A DNA stretch of 32,101 nt from an uncultured Collinsella sp. (lineage in GTDB: Bacteria; Actinomycetota; Coriobacteriia; Coriobacteriales; Coriobacteriaceae). Each line of letters opens with the position of its first letter. The first letter of the stretch is position 1. Positions 16,453 to 24,041 of the stretch are shown one piece after another. The stretch spans positions 1 to 32,101 of the forward strand of contig CAKUGT010000017.1 in NCBI GenBank assembly GCA_934654795.1, given 5' to 3'. Under the pieces are notes generated by a model. The model was not told the origin of the DNA. It searched no databases and saw only the letters and a list, made by a program, of their open reading frames with translations. The position numbers and the translations under genes were made by a program.

Positions 16453-16716
16453 TCATTTGCGAGGAGAAGACGAACCAGTCGTTGCAGATCCAATATGGAT
16501 CTCGCCGACCTCGGCAAGCTGCTCGATGAGTGGAAGCCCTGTCGGGTCGTCTATTTCAACACCACCCAGAATGATGGTGTCATCGCGCAGGTCGATCTGC
16601 GTGTTGAGCACAGCGAGGTTAAAGCCGGAGGCCACAAATCCGATAGCAGCCAGGACGAGCCCCGTGGCAACAAGCCCACCCGCTACGGCAAGGTAAATCC
16701 TTTTTACGCTGGACAT
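16453..16716 (-). pseudogene. Truncated DUF4097-like membrane protein, N-terminal part
   Basis: The 87-codon frame starts with a good ribosome binding site (AGGAAGGAG, 7 bases before ATG 16716). It encodes a short basic N-terminus, one hydrophobic segment (residues 8-33) and then a polar region ending near EIHIG. After about residue 74 the composition becomes arbitrary (SATTGSSSPRK) and a stop follows. In PadR-DUF1700 operons the third gene usually encodes a putative adhesin-like DUF4097 beta-repeat protein of 250-300 residues with exactly such a start. The loss of the rest next to IS110 debris argues for truncation. The family assignment rests mainly on gene order. Confidence 0.5.
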
Positions 16717-16730
16717 GTTTGCACTCCTTC

Positions 16731-17363
16731 CTATGCCGTGAGCGGCGCCGCTTCGGCGCCCATGCGGCTCTTATTGCCTCGATCTTTCCAGAAGGGCGAA
16801 ACGGCTTTCTTCGCCCAAAGGGCAGAGAGGCGCGCGATCTGCTTGGACGCCGTCCAGGCGCCGGCTCCCGTGAGGAGCGCCACACCGATGGAAGCGAATC
16901 CCATTCCCATCGAGGCCAAAACGTACGGAACATGCCCGATAATGATGCCGTCCACGGCGAACAGGAGCCCTACCAGGCCCGCGCCCCCGAATGCCGCGGC
17001 CACGATCCACACGCAGAGCGCAAGAACCCAAATACAGATGTAGACTGCAGCGGCAACGGCGACGAACGCGAGCAGCAGCGGAATCCATACCGGAGAGCCC
17101 ACGATGGCGAGCGCCCATAGAAGTGCCGTGCTCTTGCGCTTGGTCCTCGCGATCGCGCGCGGCACGGCGGGCAGTTCGTCGAGCGTTGCCTCGGCGACCT
17201 CACCGGGCGTGCCCATGGCGGCCACAGCCTCGGCCTCCGTCATGCCGTCCTCCATACGGTCGGCGATGGCCTCCGCGTAGAACTCCTGCGTTTCCTTTAC
17301 CTGATCTGCCGGCAGGCAGGCCAGAAGCTCGCCCAGCCGGTTCAAGAACTCATCGCGCGTCAT
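16731..17363 (-). CDS. DUF1700 domain-containing membrane protein
   Basis: This 210-residue protein starts with MTRDEFLNRLGELLACLPADQ and a KETQEFYAEAIADRMEDGMTEAEAV region, the cytoplasmic helical head typical of DUF1700 (HAAS-like) proteins, followed by four hydrophobic segments between about 85 and 190 and a basic tail. Such proteins are commonly encoded with PadR regulators and are thought to sense or transmit envelope stress; the mechanism is not known. The start overlaps the end of padR by 14 bp, with GGAGGGGG upstream, so translation is probably coupled. It ends 15 bp before the truncated downstream gene. Confidence 0.85.
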   Translation of the reverse strand: MTRDEFLNRLGELLACLPADQVKETQEFYAEAIADRMEDGMTEAEAVAAMGTPGEVAEATLDELPAVPRAIARTKRKSTALLWALAIVGSPVWIPLLLAFVAVAAAVYICIWVLALCVWIVAAAFGGAGLVGLLFAVDGIIIGHVPYVLASMGMGFASIGVALLTGAGAWTASKQIARLSALWAKKAVSPFWKDRGNKSRMGAEAAPLTA

Positions 17364-17670
17364 GGTGCGCCCCCTCCACGTAACGGTAGATCTCCTGCAC
17401 GGATGGCCATTCGGCGAGGAACTCGGCGATACGCTCGCGCCCGGCGTCCGTGATGCGGTAGTACCTCCGCAGCCGCCCGTTGTGCTCGGCGGAGCGCGCG
17501 GTGATGCAGCCCGCCTTCTCCAGGCGCTTGAGCAACGGATAGAGCGTGGATTCCGTGAGCCCCATACTCGCGGGCACGTCCTTCACGATCTGATAGCCGT
17601 AGGATTCCTCGCCCGAGACGGCCGCGAGCACGCAGGCCTCGAGGAAGCCGCGCTTCATCTGTGCCTCCAT
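17350..17670 (-). CDS. PadR family transcriptional regulator
   Basis: This 106-residue protein is a minimal PadR winged helix-turn-helix repressor. It begins KRGFLEACVLAAVSGEESYGYQI and has the recognition region LTESTLYPLLKRLEKAGCI, a wing with RLRRYYRIT and a short C-terminal dimerisation helix. The start at 17670 follows AAGGAGGTG; an in-frame ATG at 17736 lies inside the promoter. PadR proteins usually repress their own operon, and a matching dyad overlaps the promoter here. It is the first gene of the PadR-DUF1700-DUF4097 unit. Confidence 0.93.
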   Translation of the reverse strand: MEAQMKRGFLEACVLAAVSGEESYGYQIVKDVPASMGLTESTLYPLLKRLEKAGCITARSAEHNGRLRRYYRITDAGRERIAEFLAEWPSVQEIYRYVEGAHHDAR

Positions 17671-17691
17671 CCGCACACCTCCTTTCGTAGT

Positions 17692-17736
17692 ATACTGTGT
17701 AACACCTACTATATGACACATAGTATATGATGTCAA
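17692..17736 (-). promoter_or_regulatory. padR operon promoter with overlapping operator
   Basis: On the minus strand a consensus TTGACA (17731-17736) is spaced exactly 17 bp from TATAGT (17708-17713). Inverted repeats overlap it: ATACTGTGT (17692-17700) pairs with ACATAGTAT (17718-17726) with one mismatch, and within it ACTAT pairs with ATAGT across the -10. PadR repressors typically bind ATAC/GTAT-type dyads, so autorepression is likely. Confidence 0.8.
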
Positions 17737-17775
17737 CAGTTGTCGTATAGGGAGTCCGGTCTGTCTGTCCCCTGC

Positions 17776-17875
17776 GGGTACTCATTGGGGACGTACTTAA
17801 ATGAGTACCCATCGCTCAAGGTGGCACCTGGGGACGTTCCTTATGTGCCGGCACTTTGGGACACTCCTTGTCAAG
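17776..17875. repeat. REP-like repeats upstream of cutC
   Basis: Three related units are arranged in tandem. The first has a perfect 11-bp stem (17776-17786 with 17800-17810) around TGGGGACGTACTTA. The second has GGCAC (17823-17827) paired with GTGCC (17845-17849) around CTGGGGACGTTCCTTAT. The third, less regular, follows GTGCCGGCAC and contains TTTGGGACACTCCTTGT. The loop motif GGGACRYNCCTTA is shared while the stems differ, as in REP elements mobilised by IS200-type (RAYT) transposases. No transposase gene is nearby. Confidence 0.6.
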
Positions 17876-17954
17876 GTTTTGTTCCATCGTGCGGGTTGCT
17901 ATTTAACGTGCGACAATGCCGTGTGGAAATCGAAATGTCTCCTGGGGGCTATCT

Positions 17955-18632
17955 ATGCTGTACGAGTTTTGTGCCGAGAACTTTGAGCGTGTGCCGGCGG
18001 CTATCGATGCCGGTGCTAAGCGCATCGAGTTGTGCGACAACCTTGCCGTCGGTGGTACCACGCCCTCGGCCGGCGTTATCAGCACTACGGTCAGCTATGC
18101 TCACGAGCATGACGCGCGAGTGATGTGCATGATTCGCCCGCGTGGCGGTGACTTTCACTACAACCAGGACGAGCTGCGCATGATGGAGATGGACTTGGGT
18201 CTTGCCGTGAGCGCCGGCGTTGACGGCCTGGTCTTTGGCTGCTGCAAGCCCTGTGCCGGCGGCTGGGCGCTCGACGAGCTCACCCTCGGCGCCCTCGTGA
18301 TGGCTACGGGCTGCGCGACCGAGGAGTGCAAGCGCGGGGCCATCGATATCACCTTCCACATGGCCTTTGACCAGCTCTCGCCCGAGGCTCAGCTGGACGC
18401 CATTGACACACTCGCCGACTGCGGCATCACGCGCATCCTGACGCATGGTGGTGCTGCCGGAACGCCGATCGAGGACAACCTGGAGCACCTGTCGCGTCTT
18501 GTCGAGTATGCGGGCGACCGCCTGACCATCCTTCCCGGCGGCGGCATTTCTACGGCCAACCGCGATACCGTGGCGGCGGCATTGAGCGTCTCCGAGCTCC
18601 ATGGCACCAAGATCGTGCCGCTGGAGGCGTAA
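17955..18632 (+). CDS. cutC: Copper homeostasis protein CutC
   Basis: This encodes 225 residues of the CutC TIM-barrel family. Diagnostic segments are the N-terminal ...DAGAKRIELCDNLAVGGTTPS, then MIRPRGGDFHY, GVDGLVFGC, DITFHMAFDQ, ITRILTHGGAAG and ILPGGGI. CutC was named for copper tolerance in E. coli; its biochemical role is still unsettled and other proteins may explain the original phenotype. The chosen start (ATG 17955) gives the family-typical MLYEFCAENFERV beginning and has GGGGG upstream; ATG 17916 would add 13 atypical residues. The next gene follows after 3 bp, so the pair is probably one transcript. Confidence 0.93.
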   Translation: MLYEFCAENFERVPAAIDAGAKRIELCDNLAVGGTTPSAGVISTTVSYAHEHDARVMCMIRPRGGDFHYNQDELRMMEMDLGLAVSAGVDGLVFGCCKPCAGGWALDELTLGALVMATGCATEECKRGAIDITFHMAFDQLSPEAQLDAIDTLADCGITRILTHGGAAGTPIEDNLEHLSRLVEYAGDRLTILPGGGISTANRDTVAAALSVSELHGTKIVPLEA

Positions 18633-18635
18633 CCC

Positions 18636-19433
18636 GTGGCGCTGGTATTTGACGTTCAGCAGGCGAACGGTAAGCCCGACGACAACCGGCGCCCTGGCAC
18701 CGCGTGTCCCTTTTGCGATACCGAGGAACTTGCCGATATCATCCGGCGCGATGGTGACTGCATCTGGCTCGAGAATAAGTTCAAGACCCTGCGCGCCACC
18801 CGTCAAACCGTGCTGATCGAGTCGGCCGATCACGATGCCGACCTGGTGATCTATGAGCCGGATGAACTCCACCATGTGATGCGGTTTGCCCTGGGTTGCT
18901 GGCAGCAGATGATCGATTCACAGCAGTATCGCAGCGTTCTCATGTACAAGAACAAGGGTCCGCTCTCGGGCGGTAGTCTCGTTCATCCGCACATGCAGAT
19001 TGTGGGTTTGGAGCAGGAAGACGGCTACACTTCGCTGACTTCTGCCAATTTCGAAGGCATCAATGTCTGGCAACAGGGGAGAATCTCGGTCAATATCTCA
19101 ACCGAACCGATCATGGGGTTCTTTGAGATCAACGTTTCAGCCCCGCAGGGAATCGCCGCCAGCGATGACGCACGAGACCAAGCCGAGGCGGATCTCTTTG
19201 CCGATGCGATCCAGGTAGCTCTGCGCTATATCCTAAACGAGCACCACGGTGGTCGCGCAGAGTCGTACAACTTGTTCTTCTATCACCTGGGCGGTCGGAC
19301 CATTGCCAAGGCGCTGCCGCGTTGGGTGGTTTCGCCCTACTTTGTCGGCTATCGTTTGGCCCAAGTCAATGCCGAGACGACGCTCGATATCGATGCTGAG
19401 CGTCTGCGTGCGCATCTGGAAACGCTCGTATAG
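18636..19433 (+). CDS. DUF4931 / galactose-1-phosphate uridylyltransferase-like protein
   Basis: This 265-residue protein has the HIT/GalT fold signature HPHMQ at 117-121, where the second His would be the nucleotidyl-transfer nucleophile, and a CPFC pair (24-27) that could bind zinc. Length and sequence suit the DUF4931 group rather than true GalT (about 350 residues or more). A nucleotide transferase or hydrolase role is plausible; the substrate is unknown. The GTG start lies 3 bp after the cutC stop with GGAGG eight bases upstream inside cutC, implying co-translation. The link with CutC may hint at a shared but undefined pathway. Confidence 0.78.
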   Translation: MALVFDVQQANGKPDDNRRPGTACPFCDTEELADIIRRDGDCIWLENKFKTLRATRQTVLIESADHDADLVIYEPDELHHVMRFALGCWQQMIDSQQYRSVLMYKNKGPLSGGSLVHPHMQIVGLEQEDGYTSLTSANFEGINVWQQGRISVNISTEPIMGFFEINVSAPQGIAASDDARDQAEADLFADAIQVALRYILNEHHGGRAESYNLFFYHLGGRTIAKALPRWVVSPYFVGYRLAQVNAETTLDIDAERLRAHLETLV

Positions 19434-19463
19434 CAAGACTAACACCCGCGTAATGCGGACAGC

Positions 19464-20462
19464 CTAGCGCGCCATGGCGTCGCGGCCGGCTTCGACCCGC
19501 TTGCGCTGTTTGGTGCGCTCCTCGCAGGTTAGGCACTCAAAGAGATGCCCGATAATCGAGGCCAGCACCTGCTGAAACAGCGTGCCGCACATGACGGGGA
19601 ACACGACCTCGCCCGGAAAGTACTGCGTGGCGATGACGGCACCCGAAGAGATGTTGCGCATGCCGCAGGTAAAGCACATGGTAGTCGTCTCGCTATATGG
19701 CAGATGCAGCGCACGTGCGACCAGAAAACCGACGACAAAGCCGCTGATGGCGAAGACCAAAATAAAGAGGGCGACTTCCAGGCGCACCGCGTTTATGTGC
19801 AGCACGTACTCGCTCATAGCGGTGGAGTTGGACGCGATGACGCCCATCATCATGAACTTGCAGGCGGGCGAGAGCACGGGAGAGAGTTTCTCGTGGCCCC
19901 AGCCGCGCGTGAGTTCATTGATGGCAATACCGAGCACAGCGGGGATGGCGATCATAAAGGCCATGTTCTGCATCATGCTCGGCACGTCGATCGAGACGGT
20001 GGCGCCCAGCAGGAGCTTGAGCGTAAGCGGAATCGTCACAGGTGAGATGACCGAGGACGTCAGGATGATGGTGAGCGCGAGCGGGCCGTTGCCGCCGAAC
20101 ATGCTGATCCACATAAAAGCGGTGACGGCCACGGGCACGCTGTATTCGAGCACAATGCCGCAGACAAGGTTGGGGTTGGAGCCAAAGAAGAGTGACCCCA
20201 TGGCATACGCCGCGATGGGAATAAGCACCGCCGAGACGAGCAGCGCCAAGACTAGGTGCAACGGACGGCGGAACACCTCGGTTACCTGGTGAAAGGTGTT
20301 GCTGAGCGCACCCTGAAACGTCATAAAGGCAAACAAGGTGGGAACGATGGGCTTGAGTACGCCAATCTGTTGGGGAAAGAGCACGCCGAGTGCCACGCAA
20401 ATCGGAACGATGACCTGCATGTGCCCCGCGAGAAACTTGCCCAGTCCAACCCATTGCTTCAT
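19464..20462 (-). CDS. Bile acid:sodium symporter (BASS) family transporter
   Basis: This 332-residue membrane protein has about ten hydrophobic segments and segments typical of the SBF/BASS fold, including LTIILTSSVISPVTIPLTLKLL and the C-terminal TCGMRNISSGAVIATQYF. Family members import bile acids, pantoate or keto acids with sodium, or act as anion transporters; the substrate is open. A bile acid role is tempting for a gut bacterium but is not shown. The C-terminal tail is hydrophilic with a CLTC pair and basic residues. The start at 20462 has AAGGGAG about 12 bases upstream, a long spacing. It is convergent with the DUF4931 gene and divergent from the recJ operon. Confidence 0.8.
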   Translation of the reverse strand: MKQWVGLGKFLAGHMQVIVPICVALGVLFPQQIGVLKPIVPTLFAFMTFQGALSNTFHQVTEVFRRPLHLVLALLVSAVLIPIAAYAMGSLFFGSNPNLVCGIVLEYSVPVAVTAFMWISMFGGNGPLALTIILTSSVISPVTIPLTLKLLLGATVSIDVPSMMQNMAFMIAIPAVLGIAINELTRGWGHEKLSPVLSPACKFMMMGVIASNSTAMSEYVLHINAVRLEVALFILVFAISGFVVGFLVARALHLPYSETTTMCFTCGMRNISSGAVIATQYFPGEVVFPVMCGTLFQQVLASIIGHLFECLTCEERTKQRKRVEAGRDAMAR

Positions 20463-20624
20463 ATGCGCTTGTGACTCCCTTTGCCCGTGAACCCGTTTTG
20501 AATGGATATGCTAGACGCTCGCATGCGTCCGTGCGTCAGAAACGCTCGAATATTTCGAGGCTATTACCGTCATCGTTTACCGAAACCGCGGCGTGCTGCG
20601 GCGATTTGCGTCTGCTCTGCACGG

Positions 20625-20630
20625 TATAAT
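20625..20630 (+). promoter_or_regulatory. -10 box (TATAAT) of the recJ-rel operon
   Basis: A perfect TATAAT lies 57 bases before the leader ATG at 20687. No good -35 is seen at 17 bp (CGATTT); TTTGCG is at 14 bp. Transcription from here would give a leader of about 50 bases before the short ORF. Confidence 0.5.
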
Positions 20631-20686
20631 AAATCCGTTCAACAGATCTGCCTGCCGAAGCGGGCATACACAGAGGACTCATCGCT

Positions 20687-20752
20687 ATGAACCGTGAGAG
20701 GTATCGCGGCGACCTGCCCCTATCGGGGGTGGGCGCCTATGTCATCGCTTAA
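20687..20752 (+). CDS. 21-residue leader ORF overlapping the recJ start
   Basis: An ATG at 20687, with AGAGGA 10 bases upstream, opens a 21-codon frame (MNRERYRGDLPL..., ending AYVIA) that stops at 20752, 14 bp inside the recJ-helicase gene. The ribosome binding site GGGGGTGGG for recJ is inside this ORF, so its translation could open or couple the recJ start. The peptide matches nothing I recognise. It could also be an accidental frame. Confidence 0.4.
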   Translation: MNRERYRGDLPLSGVGAYVIA

Positions 20753-23700
20753 GACGACGCATCGCTGGGCGGTCGCTCAGCAAAACCCCGAGCTCGAAAA
20801 GGAGCTTTCGGCTGGCCTGGGCATTCCCGGGCTGGTGGCGCGTATTATGGTCGCGCACGGCATTACATCCATCGAAGAAGGTCAGCTGTTTTTGACGCCT
20901 TCGCTCGATCGCGACTGGGCCGACCCACTCATTATCCCGGGCATGTCGGTCGTTGCCGACCGCGTCGAGCGTGCTATTTGCAACCACGAGCACATTGCGG
21001 TCTTTGGCGATTTTGACGTTGACGGTATTACGTCGACCTGTCTGTTGACCGAGGCACTGCGCACGTTTGGCGCCGATGTCACGCCGTTTATTCCGCATCG
21101 CTTTGACGAGGGCTACGGTCTTTCGCGCGCGGCGCTCGACCGCGTTAACGAGCTCGCTCGCCCTCAGCTGATCGTGACCGTCGATAACGGTATTGCCGCC
21201 AAGGAAGAAGTCTCCTATCTGGAGAGCCTGGGGATCGATTTGGTGGTCACGGACCATCACGAGCCCTCCGACCAGGTGCCGCAGGGCGTGCCCCTGACCG
21301 ACCCCAAGCTCGAGGACGAGGGCCCCTCGCGCGAGCTTGCCGGTGCCGGCGTGGCACTCAAGCTGGTGCAGGTCCTGGGCGAGCGTTTGGGCAAGCCGTC
21401 GTATTGGCGTTCGCTGATCGAGGTCGCGGCGCTGGGCACCGTGTCCGACATGATGCCGCTCACGCCCGAGAATCGCGCACTGGTCGCCGAGGGCATCCAG
21501 CAGATGCGCGTGACGGCCCGTCCCGGCTATATCGCGCTTGCCGCACTTGCCAAGGCCGACCTTTCTACCATTACGGCCGACGGCCTGTCGTTTTCGCTCA
21601 TCCCTCGTCTGAATGCTGCCGGCCGCATGGCTGATCCCAAGCTGGCGCTCGACCTGCTGCTTGCCCGTGATCCTATCGAAGCAAGTGCACTGGCAGCCGA
21701 GCTCGAGGAAATCAATCGCCAACGCCGTGAGATCGAGGCGGAGCTCACGCGCGATGCCATGGCGAAGGTCGAGGAGACTTATGACGGCGGGCGCGCAATC
21801 GTCGTGGGCGGCGAGGGCTGGCACGAGGGCGTCAAAGGCATCGTGGCGAGCCGCTTGACCAATCGCTATCACGTGCCGGCGCTGCTGTTCTCGATCGAGG
21901 ACGGTATCGCGCGCGGCTCTGGTCGCTCGGTGGGCAAAGTTAACCTGTTTGACGCCGTCGAGCGTTGTTCCGACCTGCTGATTCGTCGCGGCGGACATGC
22001 CGGTGCGGTGGGTGTGACCATCGAGGCATCCAAGCTCGATGAGTTCCGCCGCCGCCTTTCCGCCGTGCTATCGGAGCTTTCCGCCGAGGACTTTGAAGAC
22101 ACCGACGAGGTCGCCGCCACCGTCGACCTTTCCGAGCTGAATATCGAGACCATCGAGCAGATCTCCCGTCTTGAGCCGTTTGGCCAGGGCAACAAGGTGC
22201 CGCTGCTGGCTGCCGAGGGCGTGACGATGTGCGACCGCGCCGTGGTGGGCAAAACCGGCGAGCACATGCGCTTTGTGGCGACCGATGGCGCCGCGAGTGT
22301 GCCGGCCATTATGTTCCGCGTGCCGCAAATCGATAAGCTCATCAACTGCGATAGCGCTGTCGACTTGGTGTTCGAGGCCGTTGCCGAGCATTGGCAGGGG
22401 CGTGTGAAGCCCAAGCTCATGATCAAGGATGTTCTGGTTCGCGATACCACGCTGCCCAGCGTCGATGATCCGGCATGCGAGCTTCGTCGTGGCGTGCAGC
22501 CGGCGGATTCCGGCCTGCGCCTGGAGTCGCGTAAGCGCGAGACGCTCGCCCAGCTTTCCTATACCGAGCTCACGCGCTCGCTTATCCATAGCTTTATCGG
22601 ATCGAACCAGCCGCACCGCGCGCAGGTTGAGGCGCTCGATGCCTTGGCCGACCACCAGAGCGTCTTGGCCGTTATGGGAACGGGCCGCGGCAAGTCTCTC
22701 ATCTTCCATGTACATGCTGCGCGCGAGGCTGTCCTTCGCGGACGTGCGAGCATCTTTGTCTATCCGCTGCGCGCGCTTGTTGCCGACCAGGCCTATCACC
22801 TCTCGTCGACGATGGCAGCGCTTGGCATTGGCGTTGGCGTGCTGACCGGCGAGACCGTGGAGGCCGCACGCGATGATGTGTTCGCCGGCCTAGCTTCGGG
22901 CCGCACCGGTATCGTGCTCACGACGCCCGAGTTCCTATCTATCCACCGTGACCGCTTCGCGCGTTCGGGCCGCATCGGCTTTGTCGTTATCGATGAGGCG
23001 CACCACGCCGGCCTTGCCAAGGGCGGCGACCGCAGCGCCTATCTCGACATGCCCGATATCCTCAAAGCCCTGGGCGACCCGGTTGTTATGGCTGCGACGG
23101 CCACCGCGACGGCTCCGGTCGTGGCCGAGCTTGCCCGCATGCTGCCGATTACTCGCACGGTGGTCGACGAGACGGTGCGCGAGAACCTGCAGCTCGAGGA
23201 CGACCGCGACCTTGCGAGCCGCGAGAACCGTTTGGTGTCGATCGTGGCGACGGGGGAGAAGACCGTCATTTACGTCAATTCGCGCGACCAGTCCGTGGCG
23301 CTCGCCAAGACGTTGCGCAAGCGTGTGCCCGATTGCGCAACCCATATCGCGTTCTATAACGCGGGGCTTGCGCGCTCCGATCGCCGCCGCGTGGAGGAAG
23401 CATTCCGAGACGGAAGCCTCAGCTGCATCGTCTCGACCTCTGCCTTTGGCGAGGGTGTCAATCTGCCCGATATCCGCCATGTCGTGCTGTACCACATGCC
23501 GTTTGGCGCCATTGAGTTCAACCAGATGAGCGGGCGTGCCGGTCGTGACGGACAGCCCGCCGTGATCCACCTGCTCTATTCGTCGCGCGACGCCCGCATC
23601 AACGAGCGCCTGCTCGACTGCTACGCACCCGAGCGCGACGAACTCGTCACACTCTATCGTGCGTTGCAGACCATGTGGCGCTCCAACCGCGGTAAGACCG

Positions 23701-24026
23701 GGGATGATTCATTCTGCGCAAGCGATATCGACATCGCGCAGATGTGCCTTGCCATCGATGCTCGCACGCCGGTCGACGAGCGCTCGGTGGAAAGTGGCCT
23801 GGGAATCTTCGAAGAGCTTGGTTTCTGTCGCGTTTCGGGGTTTGACGACACCCGTCGCATCGCGATGGCCGAAAACCCCGGCCGTGTGCAATTGAGCAGG
23901 TCAATTCGCTATTTGGAGGGCTTGCGCTCGCGCATGGAGTTCTCGGCTTTCCGGAGTTGGGCGCTCGATTCGTGCGCTTCTGATATGCTAGCCAAAGTTA
24001 ACCGCCCGATCGTACCGCGGGCCTAG
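20739..24026 (+). CDS. recJ: RecJ exonuclease fused to a RecQ-like helicase
   Basis: This 1095-residue protein joins two DNA repair enzymes. Residues 1-570 are RecJ, a 5'-3' single-strand exonuclease: DHH-family motifs DFDVDG (91-96), TVDNG (148-151), TDHHEP (171-176), LGTVSDMMPL (232-241), then DHHA1 with KGIVASR (366-372) and RGGHAGAVG (417-425), and an OB-like region to about 570. Residues 600-970 are a superfamily 2 helicase: Walker A GTGRGKS (647-653), DEAH (752-755), motif III ATATAT (786-791), SAFGEGVNLP and motif VI QMSGRAGRDG (929-938), closest to RecQ. The last 120 residues are not recognised; I see no clear HRDC. The start at 20739 has GGGGGTG upstream; GTG 20694 lacks one. Rel follows after 15 bp. 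Confidence 0.92.
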   Translation: MSSLKTTHRWAVAQQNPELEKELSAGLGIPGLVARIMVAHGITSIEEGQLFLTPSLDRDWADPLIIPGMSVVADRVERAICNHEHIAVFGDFDVDGITSTCLLTEALRTFGADVTPFIPHRFDEGYGLSRAALDRVNELARPQLIVTVDNGIAAKEEVSYLESLGIDLVVTDHHEPSDQVPQGVPLTDPKLEDEGPSRELAGAGVALKLVQVLGERLGKPSYWRSLIEVAALGTVSDMMPLTPENRALVAEGIQQMRVTARPGYIALAALAKADLSTITADGLSFSLIPRLNAAGRMADPKLALDLLLARDPIEASALAAELEEINRQRREIEAELTRDAMAKVEETYDGGRAIVVGGEGWHEGVKGIVASRLTNRYHVPALLFSIEDGIARGSGRSVGKVNLFDAVERCSDLLIRRGGHAGAVGVTIEASKLDEFRRRLSAVLSELSAEDFEDTDEVAATVDLSELNIETIEQISRLEPFGQGNKVPLLAAEGVTMCDRAVVGKTGEHMRFVATDGAASVPAIMFRVPQIDKLINCDSAVDLVFEAVAEHWQGRVKPKLMIKDVLVRDTTLPSVDDPACELRRGVQPADSGLRLESRKRETLAQLSYTELTRSLIHSFIGSNQPHRAQVEALDALADHQSVLAVMGTGRGKSLIFHVHAAREAVLRGRASIFVYPLRALVADQAYHLSSTMAALGIGVGVLTGETVEAARDDVFAGLASGRTGIVLTTPEFLSIHRDRFARSGRIGFVVIDEAHHAGLAKGGDRSAYLDMPDILKALGDPVVMAATATATAPVVAELARMLPITRTVVDETVRENLQLEDDRDLASRENRLVSIVATGEKTVIYVNSRDQSVALAKTLRKRVPDCATHIAFYNAGLARSDRRRVEEAFRDGSLSCIVSTSAFGEGVNLPDIRHVVLYHMPFGAIEFNQMSGRAGRDGQPAVIHLLYSSRDARINERLLDCYAPERDELVTLYRALQTMWRSNRGKTGDDSFCASDIDIAQMCLAIDARTPVDERSVESGLGIFEELGFCRVSGFDDTRRIAMAENPGRVQLSRSIRYLEGLRSRMEFSAFRSWALDSCASDMLAKVNRPIVPRA

Positions 24027-24041
24027 GGGAAGGGGACCTCG

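Noticed and set aside
16252..17043. 263-codon plus-strand frame over the PadR operon
   Set aside because: It is antisense to the DUF1700 and truncated genes, has no ribosome binding site and no recognisable domain.
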